64,000 bases of DNA from CAZWKQ01 sp964634005 (GTDB lineage Bacteria > Bacteroidota > Bacteroidia > Bacteroidales > JACABE01), in assembly GCA_964634005.1 (NCBI GenBank), contig CAZWKQ010000014.1, positions 1-64,000 of the forward strand. The letters are read 5' to 3'. Below, one piece after another: positions 8,348 to 16,432 of this stretch. The translations under genes and the position numbers were made by a program. Position 1 is the first letter of the stretch. The number at the start of each line of letters is the position of its first letter. The notes under the pieces are model-generated. The model had not been told where the DNA came from. It made no database searches and worked only from the letters and a program-made list of their open reading frames with translations.

Positions 8348-9489
8348 TGCTTATGAAGAATTTATCGGAGTTTAGAAAATTTTTGCACTCACATCCCGAA
8401 CTATCAGGAAATGAAAATAATACAAAGGACGCTGTTTTAAGATTCATTTCCGAATTCTCAAAAGGAAAACCAATATTTAGTATTTATAAAAATATTGGAG
8501 AAAATAGCCTTGCTTTGATTATTGACAGTAATAATTCTGGTAAAAATGTTGTTATAAGAGCCGATTTGGATGCACTTCCGATAGATGAAAACATATTTTC
8601 GCCTTATTCTTCAACTATTAAAGGAGTTTCGCATAAATGCGGACATGACGGACATACTGCCATATTGACAGGGCTTGCGCTTGAATTATCCGAAAATCTT
8701 ATTAACATAGGCAAAGTAATGCTTCTTTTTCAATCAGCTGAAGAAACGGGGGAGGGGGCAGAAAAGGTTTTAGAAGATAAAGTATTTATTGATTTTAATC
8801 CCGATTTTATTTTCGGGTTTCACAATTTGCCTGAGAAACCGCTGAATAAACTATATTTTAAGTACGATACTTTTGCAATGGCTTCAACAGGTTTGATTAT
8901 AAAATTAATCGGGAAATCATCCCATGCTGCCGAACCCGAAAAAGGAATTAATCCAGCCGTTGCAATATCGGAACTGATAAAAGGAATTGATAAAATTAAA
9001 AACAATAATACCATTAATGACTTTGCGTTAATTACTTTTATTCACATAAATCTCGGGGAAAAGTCTTTCGGAACTTCAGCAGGAAGCGGTAATATTATGC
9101 TTACACTAAGGGCAAATACTGATGAATATCTCGAAAAAATATTGAAAAAAATAAATTCTATTACGACAAGTATTTGCAAAAAGAATAATCTTGGCTTTGA
9201 ACTTGAATTAACAGAAACATTTCCATCGACTGTTAATAATCATCTGGCTGTCGAAATGCTTATAAATAATGCAGATAATAATATGTTTGATTACGAAATT
9301 TTAGATTCTCCATTTCGTTGGTCCGAAGATTTCGGGCATTATTTAAAAAATATTCCCGGGGCTTATTTTGGAATTGGAGCCGGAGAAAACTGTCCGCCTC
9401 TTCATAGCCCCGATTATGATTTCCCCGATGAAATTATTGATAACTCAGTAAAGTATTTAAAAACACTTGTCTTAAGTGTTTGTAGGTAA
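8347..9489 (+). CDS. M20 family amidohydrolase
   Basis: This 380-residue protein is a metal-dependent amidohydrolase of the M20D/ILR1-HipO type, cleaving N-acyl amino acids or small peptides. Family motifs are clear: RADLDALPI (71-79), HKCGHDGHTAIL with metal ligands Cys98 and His100, AEETGEGAE with Glu132/133, GFHNLP with His159, and a final His in PPLHSPDYDF. The lid domain lies around residues 170-285. No signal peptide is present, so it is cytoplasmic. The start codon overlaps the stop of the outer-membrane protein gene, implying co-expression and possibly processing of an imported substrate. Confidence 0.88.
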   Translation: MLMKNLSEFRKFLHSHPELSGNENNTKDAVLRFISEFSKGKPIFSIYKNIGENSLALIIDSNNSGKNVVIRADLDALPIDENIFSPYSSTIKGVSHKCGHDGHTAILTGLALELSENLINIGKVMLLFQSAEETGEGAEKVLEDKVFIDFNPDFIFGFHNLPEKPLNKLYFKYDTFAMASTGLIIKLIGKSSHAAEPEKGINPAVAISELIKGIDKIKNNNTINDFALITFIHINLGEKSFGTSAGSGNIMLTLRANTDEYLEKILKKINSITTSICKKNNLGFELELTETFPSTVNNHLAVEMLINNADNNMFDYEILDSPFRWSEDFGHYLKNIPGAYFGIGAGENCPPLHSPDYDFPDEIIDNSVKYLKTLVLSVCR

Positions 9490-9502
9490 GAAATTTATTT
9501 TT

Positions 9503-10315
9503 TTAATTCTCAACAACGCCGAATACATCAAATCCATTTTCTTTGGCAGTATTCATAGCAGCCTGATTTTGCATAATATTGCCTCCCCAATAATTGTGGT
9601 CGTAAATATGAGGAGTGCAAAACCAACTGTTAATGTTCATGTTCAATTTTAACGATGAGGTAATGCCTTTGTTTATATAAAGATTTGGAGTAGGTAAGGT
9701 AACTTTAAAATAATTGTGAACATGTCCGATAATTGAATCGGTATTTACAACATTGCCAGTATAAATCTGACCTATACCAAGATGAAAATTAAAGGGGTTT
9801 ATTTGATTATTAGGTGATTTCCATTTTCCGTTTATCATTAAATAATGATAACCTCCGCCTAATATCTCGGGCCAAAACATATTTACTTCGGGAGGATTGA
9901 CAAATTGATATGAAATATTTCTGTTTTCGTTTAGTCCGAATATAAACGAGATGCTATCGTACTTTCCTGAGGGTATTTCGTCATAAATATCCCATATGAG
10001 AGTATTAGGATAGTCGATATCTATGTAATGAATGGCAGTCCACTTATTAATTAATACTTGACTTTTATTGTTGTTATACAGCACTAAATCGGAGATAAAA
10101 TATTTCACTTCACTTATTTCATATTGATTTCCCGCAGCATTATAATATATCATCTGATTTTTAAACAATTGAAGACTATCAACAGTATGAGTAAATTGTA
10201 TTTTCAGCTTTCCGCCTTCTTCTTCCTGTTTTTTTGTTTCTTTTTTACAGCCAATTTGTATTAAAACAAAAAATAAAACAACGATAAAAAGTTGATATCT
10301 GTTAAATTTACTCAT
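9503..10315 (-). CDS. MbnP-like lipoprotein, probable copper binding
   Basis: This 270-residue lipoprotein (lipidated Cys23 in IQIGC) matches the MbnP-like family. A beta-strand-rich domain begins KLKIQFTHTVDS and continues with GNQYEISEVKYFISDLVLY, EIPSGKYDSISFIFGL and FWPEILGGGYHYLMINGKW. MbnP proteins were described beside methanobactin and copper-uptake genes; the founding member binds copper in the periplasm. Several His, Met and Trp residues in the second half could serve as ligands. It starts 2 nt after the stop of an OprC-like TonB receptor gene and is surely co-transcribed with it, which supports a copper role. Copper binding itself is inferred. Confidence 0.82.
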   Translation of the reverse strand: MSKFNRYQLFIVVLFFVLIQIGCKKETKKQEEEGGKLKIQFTHTVDSLQLFKNQMIYYNAAGNQYEISEVKYFISDLVLYNNNKSQVLINKWTAIHYIDIDYPNTLIWDIYDEIPSGKYDSISFIFGLNENRNISYQFVNPPEVNMFWPEILGGGYHYLMINGKWKSPNNQINPFNFHLGIGQIYTGNVVNTDSIIGHVHNYFKVTLPTPNLYINKGITSSLKLNMNINSWFCTPHIYDHNYWGGNIMQNQAAMNTAKENGFDVFGVVEN

Positions 10316-10317
10316 TT

Positions 10318-12462
10318 CTAAAAATTATTTATCGAAAAATTCAGTTGAATGAAAAAACATCTGCCGGGTTCGTACAAGTAATTATTGCTGCCGACTATTT
10401 TTCTGTTTAAATGCTCATAATAGTTTGTGTTAAAAATATTTTTTATTCCTGATTTAATGATAACGAATTTTTTTAATTGGTGTTGCAATTCAACGTCCAT
10501 TGTAACAGACGATGGAGTTGTTTTTTCGTAATTAGCTTCAGAAACTGTATTTTGCGACATTAAGTAGTTTAGTTTAAAATAAAGTTTTGAAAGGTTTCGG
10601 TTAAAAAAATACTGAATATCAGCAGATGATGATAATTGCGGAATTTCGGGTAGAGGGTCGTTTTCTACCAAAACTTTTCCTGTAATCTGACCTTTGTTTA
10701 TAATGTATTTCTCGTCTTTTTTTATAAATGCATAAGTATAACCCAATGAGAAATTTAACAAAATATTTTTTCGCAAAGCGAATGAAGAACTTAATTCTCC
10801 GCCGGTAAAAATGGCATCTCCTTTATTTTTGAATTGTTTTACGCCTAAAACTCCCTGTGTCGCCGGATTTATTAATGAAGAAGGTAATAATACGCCTCCG
10901 ATATAATTTTGGATATAATCGTAGAATCCGTTTAATTGCAGATTAACTCTTTTATTATTAAAATTAAATCTGATATCAGCCTGATTATTGGTTTCGGGCT
11001 TAAGGAACGGATTTCCCAAATAATCGTAATTATCAAAACCGATAACCAAACGTTTGATATACAGCTCGTTCATATTTGCATTTCTGATGCTTCTGCTTAG
11101 TCCTGTCAAAATCGTGAAATTACCGGTTTTGTATATATACTGTATTCCTAAACTTAGTGAAGTGTTTGAATTCCTTGATTTATCGAATAATGATACATCA
11201 TCTTGTTTTAAACCGAAAGTATCGGATGAATAATTAATTGAATTATCAATTCTGATAACACTTTCGATAATGTTGTTTTTATCGATTTCGCGTGTAGCCG
11301 ATAACGAAACAGCAGAATTATAAATATTTGCTTGATTCCATAAATTATCAAATTTGGTCGAAACTGTCGTAATTCCGCTCATGTTCATTATCATACTTCT
11401 TTTTCGGGTTCCGTCTTTGTAAATGTGTTCAAATTCTGCTTTTGATGTCAGCTTAATATTTTTCCATTTTGTTTCGTAACTAATATTACCGCCTGTATTA
11501 TAAGCATCAACATTTGAAAAAGCCTGCATGATTCCTGTCAATGGGGGAACAATGGTTGTGAATTGCGGTCTGAAGCTATTATCCATCAAATGTTCGACAT
11601 TTGAATGATAGACTGATATTTTAATATTTGAATTATCGTTATTTATCAGGTGATACGATAAATTTGCAATATAAGTATTGTCTTTTTTTTCATCCATCGG
11701 AAGTGCGGGAAACATAACATCTTTGGCAAATGAGCCTATCATTTGGAGTTTAATAATTTGATTATCTGTAATTTTAAATCCGCTTTTGATGGTTGTATTG
11801 AATTTTTTAAAAGAAGTTTTGAATTTTTCTCCGCTGCCGCTTGTGTAATCTCCAAAATTTGAATAACCACCTGAGATTCTTAATGCTAATTTTTTTGAAC
11901 TGTAAAATGAATTAAAAAAATGATTATTACCTGCCGGATTAGATTGAAAAACAGTGTTATATCCAAAACCATATTTTTTACTTTCGGTAAATTCGGGAAA
12001 ATATGATTTAAGAATTATCGTTCCGCCAATTGCAGGGCCGTATTTAAGCATATCGGTTCCCTGCAATACTTGTATTTCCTCAATTTCTTCTGCCGGAATG
12101 TGCGATGTAACAGGATCCATTCTGTTAGGACAGCCTCCTTCGATGCGGATGCCGTTGTCGAGTAATATCATTATTTGATTATTTCTGAATCCGCGCATTA
12201 CAGGGTCTAAAGCAGTTCCGCCTCTTCTTATTGCACTTAAATTCGGAAAGCTTTTCAAAGCATCACTTAAATCAATATAAATTTTATTGCTTTTTTCGAG
12301 GTTCAGAAAAAAAACTGATTGATTGGTTGAAATTTTTTCTGATTGAACTTCAAATACCGGCAATAATTTGACAGTATCATTTTTTTGAGCAAAAGTTTTA
12401 TGAAAAATATTTTCAGTTGAAATAATTATAAAAAAAAGAAAAACTATTTTATAAAATTTCAT
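10318..12462 (-). CDS. OprC-like TonB-dependent receptor, probable copper uptake
   Basis: The 714-residue receptor has a signal peptide, a plug domain (DALKSFPNLSAIRRGG, LLDNGIRIEGG, EIEEIQVLQGTDMLKYGP) and a 22-strand-type barrel ending in Phe. The plug contains Cys111-Pro-Asn-Arg-Met115, and the barrel contains His291-Leu-Met293. This is the CxxxM plus HxM combination reported as the copper site of Pseudomonas OprC, with the same 180-residue spacing between Cys and His as I recall for OprC. Import of copper across the outer membrane, energised by TonB, is therefore likely. Its start overlaps the stop of a subtilase gene by 4 nt and an MbnP-like lipoprotein follows directly. Confidence 0.85.
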   Translation of the reverse strand: MKFYKIVFLFFIIISTENIFHKTFAQKNDTVKLLPVFEVQSEKISTNQSVFFLNLEKSNKIYIDLSDALKSFPNLSAIRRGGTALDPVMRGFRNNQIMILLDNGIRIEGGCPNRMDPVTSHIPAEEIEEIQVLQGTDMLKYGPAIGGTIILKSYFPEFTESKKYGFGYNTVFQSNPAGNNHFFNSFYSSKKLALRISGGYSNFGDYTSGSGEKFKTSFKKFNTTIKSGFKITDNQIIKLQMIGSFAKDVMFPALPMDEKKDNTYIANLSYHLINNDNSNIKISVYHSNVEHLMDNSFRPQFTTIVPPLTGIMQAFSNVDAYNTGGNISYETKWKNIKLTSKAEFEHIYKDGTRKRSMIMNMSGITTVSTKFDNLWNQANIYNSAVSLSATREIDKNNIIESVIRIDNSINYSSDTFGLKQDDVSLFDKSRNSNTSLSLGIQYIYKTGNFTILTGLSRSIRNANMNELYIKRLVIGFDNYDYLGNPFLKPETNNQADIRFNFNNKRVNLQLNGFYDYIQNYIGGVLLPSSLINPATQGVLGVKQFKNKGDAIFTGGELSSSFALRKNILLNFSLGYTYAFIKKDEKYIINKGQITGKVLVENDPLPEIPQLSSSADIQYFFNRNLSKLYFKLNYLMSQNTVSEANYEKTTPSSVTMDVELQHQLKKFVIIKSGIKNIFNTNYYEHLNRKIVGSNNYLYEPGRCFFIQLNFSINNF

Positions 12463-14177
12463 TTTTTAATGACCTTTTTTATTGAAGTCTTTGCTCCTGA
12501 TGTAAGTCTTATAATATAAATTCCCGATTTTAATTCAGATAAATTATTAAGTGTAATTGAGTTATATCCTGTATATCTTGGGATTTCGCTGATAGATAAT
12601 ATCTTTTTGCCTGTAAGTTCGTACATTTCGAGAGTAACACGCTGTGTGTCAACGGAGTTATAGGCTATATATAAATCGTTGTCGTATGGGTTAGGGAAAA
12701 CTGTAAAGAGGTTTTCGGTATCGAAATTCGGGATATTATTTCCCGACAATAAAATTGCGGCAATTGGGAAATTAGGGATTCCGTAGCCTAATAACGAATC
12801 GGGATTATAATATTGACTTGAACTTCTTTTTACGGCATCGATTATTTCCTGGTTGTTTTTCGATGGGAAGGCTTGCCACAAGCAAGCTACCATGCCGCAA
12901 AGTATTGGTGAAGCAAAAGATGTTCCGCTACCCATCAAAGGGCCTGATGCATTGGCAACAACTGCATTTTGCCCTAATGCAGCCACATCGGGCTTAACTC
13001 TTTTATCGTAACTGGGACCGACAGAACTGAAGACAGCATAATTCCCGTTTATGTCAACAGCTCCGACAGCTAAAATACTATCAGCATCAGCAGGTGCACC
13101 TATATACTGCCAAGGTGTACTTCCCGAATTGCCTGCACTGTTTACTACTATTATGCCTTTGCGTGCGGCTATAGCTGCTCCTAACGATGCTCTGGCAGTT
13201 TTTCCGTTCATGTCGTTATAGCTGTGATTCATAAAAGGAGCATCGAATACGGTATAGCCGAGAGAAGAGTTAATTATATCAGCGCCAATACTATCGGCAA
13301 ATTCCGCACCGGCAACCCAATTGTCCTCTTCAATAATATTCTCCGAATTTGCATCTTCGGTTCTAATAAGCCAGTATGAAGCTTTTGGGGCAGTTCCAAC
13401 TATCTGACCGGGCAAATTGGCCCCCATAGTCGAAAGTACCATCATTCCATGAGTTGATTCATTAAATACATTATTCCCGGGTTGTACAAAGTCTCTTGTA
13501 CCTAATATTTGTCCGTTATTCCATAAACTGTCAAATGCCGAAATAGTATTCACCTGCCAAAATCCTGCATCTAAAACCGCTATAGTCATACCTTGCCCCA
13601 TAAATCCCTGATTGTGCAATGCTATGCCTTGCAACATGTCTATCTGATAAAAGGCAAAACCATAATCTAAGTTTTTAGCAGAATTTGTAGAATATGATAT
13701 ATCGTTTTTATTTTCAACTATTCTTTCTCCACTTATAAATGGTTTGAAAATGTCGTTATTCGATTTGGTTGAAGAATTATTCGTTTCCGATTTGTCTTTT
13801 TTCTTTTTATTAAACGCTATAACCTGTTCGACGTCTTTAACAAATGAAAAACCTCTTATTTGTTGAAGAGCCGAAGTATCTGTCATCGAAATTATTACTG
13901 AGTTGAACCATCGAGATTGATTAATAATTGAAGCTCCTTTATTGATAAGGCTGTCAATATACCAACTGTTTACGGGTATATCAAGTTCATTAATGCTTAT
14001 TCCTTGATTTGTTCTGCGAGCAATAGCTTTATTTGTTAGAAATGCTGATGGATTTGATATTGAGTATATAGAGTTGTTCTTGTCTTTGAATGAGACCCGA
14101 TATTTAAAAGTAAAATTTTGAGAAAAGCCAACAGCAAAAATGTTAAGCAGAATTATTGTGATAAATATTTTACGCAT
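12459..14177 (-). CDS. Subtilisin-like (S8) serine protease with T9SS tail
   Basis: This 572-residue exported protease has a signal peptide (to about residue 19) and an N-terminal prodomain-like region (about 25-120). The peptidase S8 domain has Asp203 (AVLDAG), His243 (STHGMMV), oxyanion Asn350 (NSAGNSG) and nucleophile Ser420 (GSGTSFASP). The last 80 residues (VFPNPYDNDLYI ... SGIYIIRL ... KKVIKK) are a type A T9SS sorting domain, so the enzyme is sent to the surface or medium by type IX secretion. It is the first gene of the presumed copper operon, overlapping the receptor start (ATGA). Its role there is unknown. Confidence 0.9.
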   Translation of the reverse strand: MRKIFITIILLNIFAVGFSQNFTFKYRVSFKDKNNSIYSISNPSAFLTNKAIARRTNQGISINELDIPVNSWYIDSLINKGASIINQSRWFNSVIISMTDTSALQQIRGFSFVKDVEQVIAFNKKKKDKSETNNSSTKSNNDIFKPFISGERIVENKNDISYSTNSAKNLDYGFAFYQIDMLQGIALHNQGFMGQGMTIAVLDAGFWQVNTISAFDSLWNNGQILGTRDFVQPGNNVFNESTHGMMVLSTMGANLPGQIVGTAPKASYWLIRTEDANSENIIEEDNWVAGAEFADSIGADIINSSLGYTVFDAPFMNHSYNDMNGKTARASLGAAIAARKGIIVVNSAGNSGSTPWQYIGAPADADSILAVGAVDINGNYAVFSSVGPSYDKRVKPDVAALGQNAVVANASGPLMGSGTSFASPILCGMVACLWQAFPSKNNQEIIDAVKRSSSQYYNPDSLLGYGIPNFPIAAILLSGNNIPNFDTENLFTVFPNPYDNDLYIAYNSVDTQRVTLEMYELTGKKILSISEIPRYTGYNSITLNNLSELKSGIYIIRLTSGAKTSIKKVIKK

Positions 14178-14227
14178 ATCTCTTCTTTATTTATTTTGCA
14201 AAATAAACAATTTTTTCGATTAAATTA

Positions 14228-16183
14228 TTATTTATAATCAATTTCTCCGGGTTTTTCTGTAATGAAATCAAATAATTTTAACACATCCTGCCCCGTGATT
14301 GAGAAAAATATACCTGATTTACCATTTGGCATTATAGGGTAGTAAGCTATTTTAAGCTGGAAAGTTTGAAATACCAAATTATCATTGCGTATTCTCATTC
14401 CCAAACCGGCACCTAAAAAGTATTTTTCCGTAAGTATAAAATGTTTATCAGAACCAATAACGCCAATATCCCAATATCCGAATAGCACCGATTTGAAACC
14501 ATAGAAATTTGCCGGTGTAAAAGAAACTGTTTCGAGATTAAATGATAATTTCTGAGTTCCGTTTATTTTATTAGTCATCTTTTCGCCTATATTTTCATCG
14601 AGGTTTATAAACTCGCCTTCAAATCTGTTAATACCTATTAAGTATTTTATTGTAGCAAAATTTCTGAATTTGTAATTTTTGTAATAGTAAAGATTACTGA
14701 ATGTTTTGGCGGTGAATTTAATAGTGGCTTGTTCAATTTTTTTGTTATTCAAGTAACCCCCTAATCCCAAATTTGTATAGATATAACCTAAATTCCCAGC
14801 AAAATCGGCAAAAGCAAACTGAAATCCGTAATAGTTACGATTGGAAAATTCTCTTTTTTCTCGTCCGTAAGTAAATTCGGTTAAATAACCATAAGGAATA
14901 TCTTCAATAGTTCCGAATGCATATATTAAATTGCTTTTGTAATAGTTTCTTTTCGATAATGTTAAACTTAACATTATTAAATCGGAATTGTGTAAAAGCT
15001 TATTGCTGTCGCTTGATACATAAGGTCTTGTTAAGAAATATTTTTTGTAATATCCCGTAGAAATGATTAGTTTATTTGAGAATTTATTTATCTCGTTATT
15101 ATTAATATTCCACGATTTTCCGACCCATATTTGAGTTTGATAATAATTTAGAGGATATGAAGTTTGTTTCAATATTTCGTCGCTAACTCTGTAAATGTCG
15201 TTAGTTCTTTCGACTAAAATGCCTCCTGCATGTTTTATATTCAAGTAATTGAAACTTCTTGAAATATTTATGCCGTAATTTTCTTTATTGTAGATGCTAC
15301 TATAAAAAACGCTACCATCGATAAATGAATTTCTGATGTTAGTGAGCAAATATTGACCCGAAAATCCGGTTTTCTGAGCCGAATCTTTATCATAAAATAT
15401 TTTTGTGCTAAGAGTATTACCTAATCCAAGAAAATTTAAGTCATAAATTTCCATATTACCCGAACGACTGCCTAAATCGGGTTTTATTCCTATTGACCAT
15501 AAGTCTCTGGTTACTAATGTTATTTCAGTAGAATCGTTTTCATCTAAGGTTGAATAAAATTTAACTTCGTATAAATAAGGTTGATTTCTTAAAATACGTT
15601 CGTTTTCAGCTATTATAAACGAATTAATCTTGTCATTTTCGGAAAAAATCAGGTTCGATCGTATAACTTTCTCGATAGTAGTAATATGTAATTTATTTGC
15701 TGTTTTTTCTGCCCATGTTTCAGAAATATATGAAGTATCGTAAACACTTGTTCCGAAAGGTGATAATCTTTTAATCCTGATTTTTTTTACGGTTTTTTCA
15801 TCAAGTTGACTATATGCCTGTTCGCTCTTTATTGGTGTATATCCCTTTCGCAAAGTATCTTCGTTTTTCGCAATAACAAGATTTATAATATCTCCCAAAA
15901 TCGGAAACCTCGACGATTTTGTTTTCAATGAGTCATAAAATTCAGTTTCTACCACCGAAGGGTCTCTTCTTATTTTAAATTTTGTTTCTTTAGGAAGCAG
16001 TATTACTGTATCGTTGTGAATTATAATTGAAGTATCGTTAAAATATATTATACTGCCTTTAACAAGGAAAATAGTGTCTTTATTATCGGATGTAATGTTT
16101 TGTGAATAAAGATAAGCAGGTGAAATTATTAAAATTAAAATTATACAAATTTTGAAAAAATTACGAATAAGCCTGTTCAACAT
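14228..16183 (-). CDS. BamA/TamA-like outer-membrane protein
   Basis: This 651-residue protein has a signal peptide (hydrophobic 11-25, then YSQ). A POTRA-like region (about 125-225) includes RIKRLSPFGTSVYDTSY, NKLHITTIEKVIRSNLIF, ENERILRNQPYLYEVKFY and LVTRDLWSIG. The remainder is a 16-strand-type barrel rich in Tyr and Asn. The layout fits the BamA/TamA (bacterial surface antigen) superfamily. It is not the essential BamA, which carries five POTRA domains and is longer. It may assist insertion or export of a specific surface protein. It lies 50 nt upstream of the subtilase gene on the same strand. Confidence 0.75.
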   Translation of the reverse strand: MLNRLIRNFFKICIILILIISPAYLYSQNITSDNKDTIFLVKGSIIYFNDTSIIIHNDTVILLPKETKFKIRRDPSVVETEFYDSLKTKSSRFPILGDIINLVIAKNEDTLRKGYTPIKSEQAYSQLDEKTVKKIRIKRLSPFGTSVYDTSYISETWAEKTANKLHITTIEKVIRSNLIFSENDKINSFIIAENERILRNQPYLYEVKFYSTLDENDSTEITLVTRDLWSIGIKPDLGSRSGNMEIYDLNFLGLGNTLSTKIFYDKDSAQKTGFSGQYLLTNIRNSFIDGSVFYSSIYNKENYGINISRSFNYLNIKHAGGILVERTNDIYRVSDEILKQTSYPLNYYQTQIWVGKSWNINNNEINKFSNKLIISTGYYKKYFLTRPYVSSDSNKLLHNSDLIMLSLTLSKRNYYKSNLIYAFGTIEDIPYGYLTEFTYGREKREFSNRNYYGFQFAFADFAGNLGYIYTNLGLGGYLNNKKIEQATIKFTAKTFSNLYYYKNYKFRNFATIKYLIGINRFEGEFINLDENIGEKMTNKINGTQKLSFNLETVSFTPANFYGFKSVLFGYWDIGVIGSDKHFILTEKYFLGAGLGMRIRNDNLVFQTFQLKIAYYPIMPNGKSGIFFSITGQDVLKLFDFITEKPGEIDYK

Positions 16184-16231
16184 CCGTTTTTTTTCAAAGA
16201 TAAGAAGAAATTGAATTAAATTTTAATCCGG

Positions 16232-16297
16232 TTAACCCAAATTTTTCTTATTCGATTTTCCAATAAAGAATTACTTTATTGAAGAATTTGGGGTTAA
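16232..16297. repeat. Nested imperfect palindrome
   Basis: Outer arms TTAACCC..AAATT..TCTT (16232-16249) and AAGAATTTGGGGTTAA (16282-16297) are inverted with small gaps. Between them sits a perfect inner hairpin, CAATAAAG pairing with CTTTATTG (16261-16268 and 16274-16281). The structure lies 50-115 nt upstream of the minus-strand barrel gene and could fold in its leader RNA or serve as an operator. No second copy was noticed in the window. Confidence 0.5.
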
Positions 16298-16321
16298 TAC
16301 ATTTTTTCTAGAAATTAATTA

Positions 16322-16365
16322 TAAAAATAAAGCCTTTGGCAGTAATACTAAAGGCTTTATTTTTA
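16322..16365 (-). terminator. Strong (bidirectional) terminator hairpin
   Basis: A perfect 16-bp stem, TAAAAATAAAGCCTTT pairing with AAAGGCTTTATTTTTA, with a 12-nt loop. The A/T-rich stem base gives a U-run in either direction. It lies about 70 nt beyond the stop of the minus-strand phosphate transporter gene and separates that transcription unit from the copper operon. Confidence 0.85.
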
Positions 16366-16432
16366 TATTAGGAATAAAATCTGCTTAATCTAAAGAAGTT
16401 ATGTATTCCTGAAACAGTATGTTTTCTATTGA

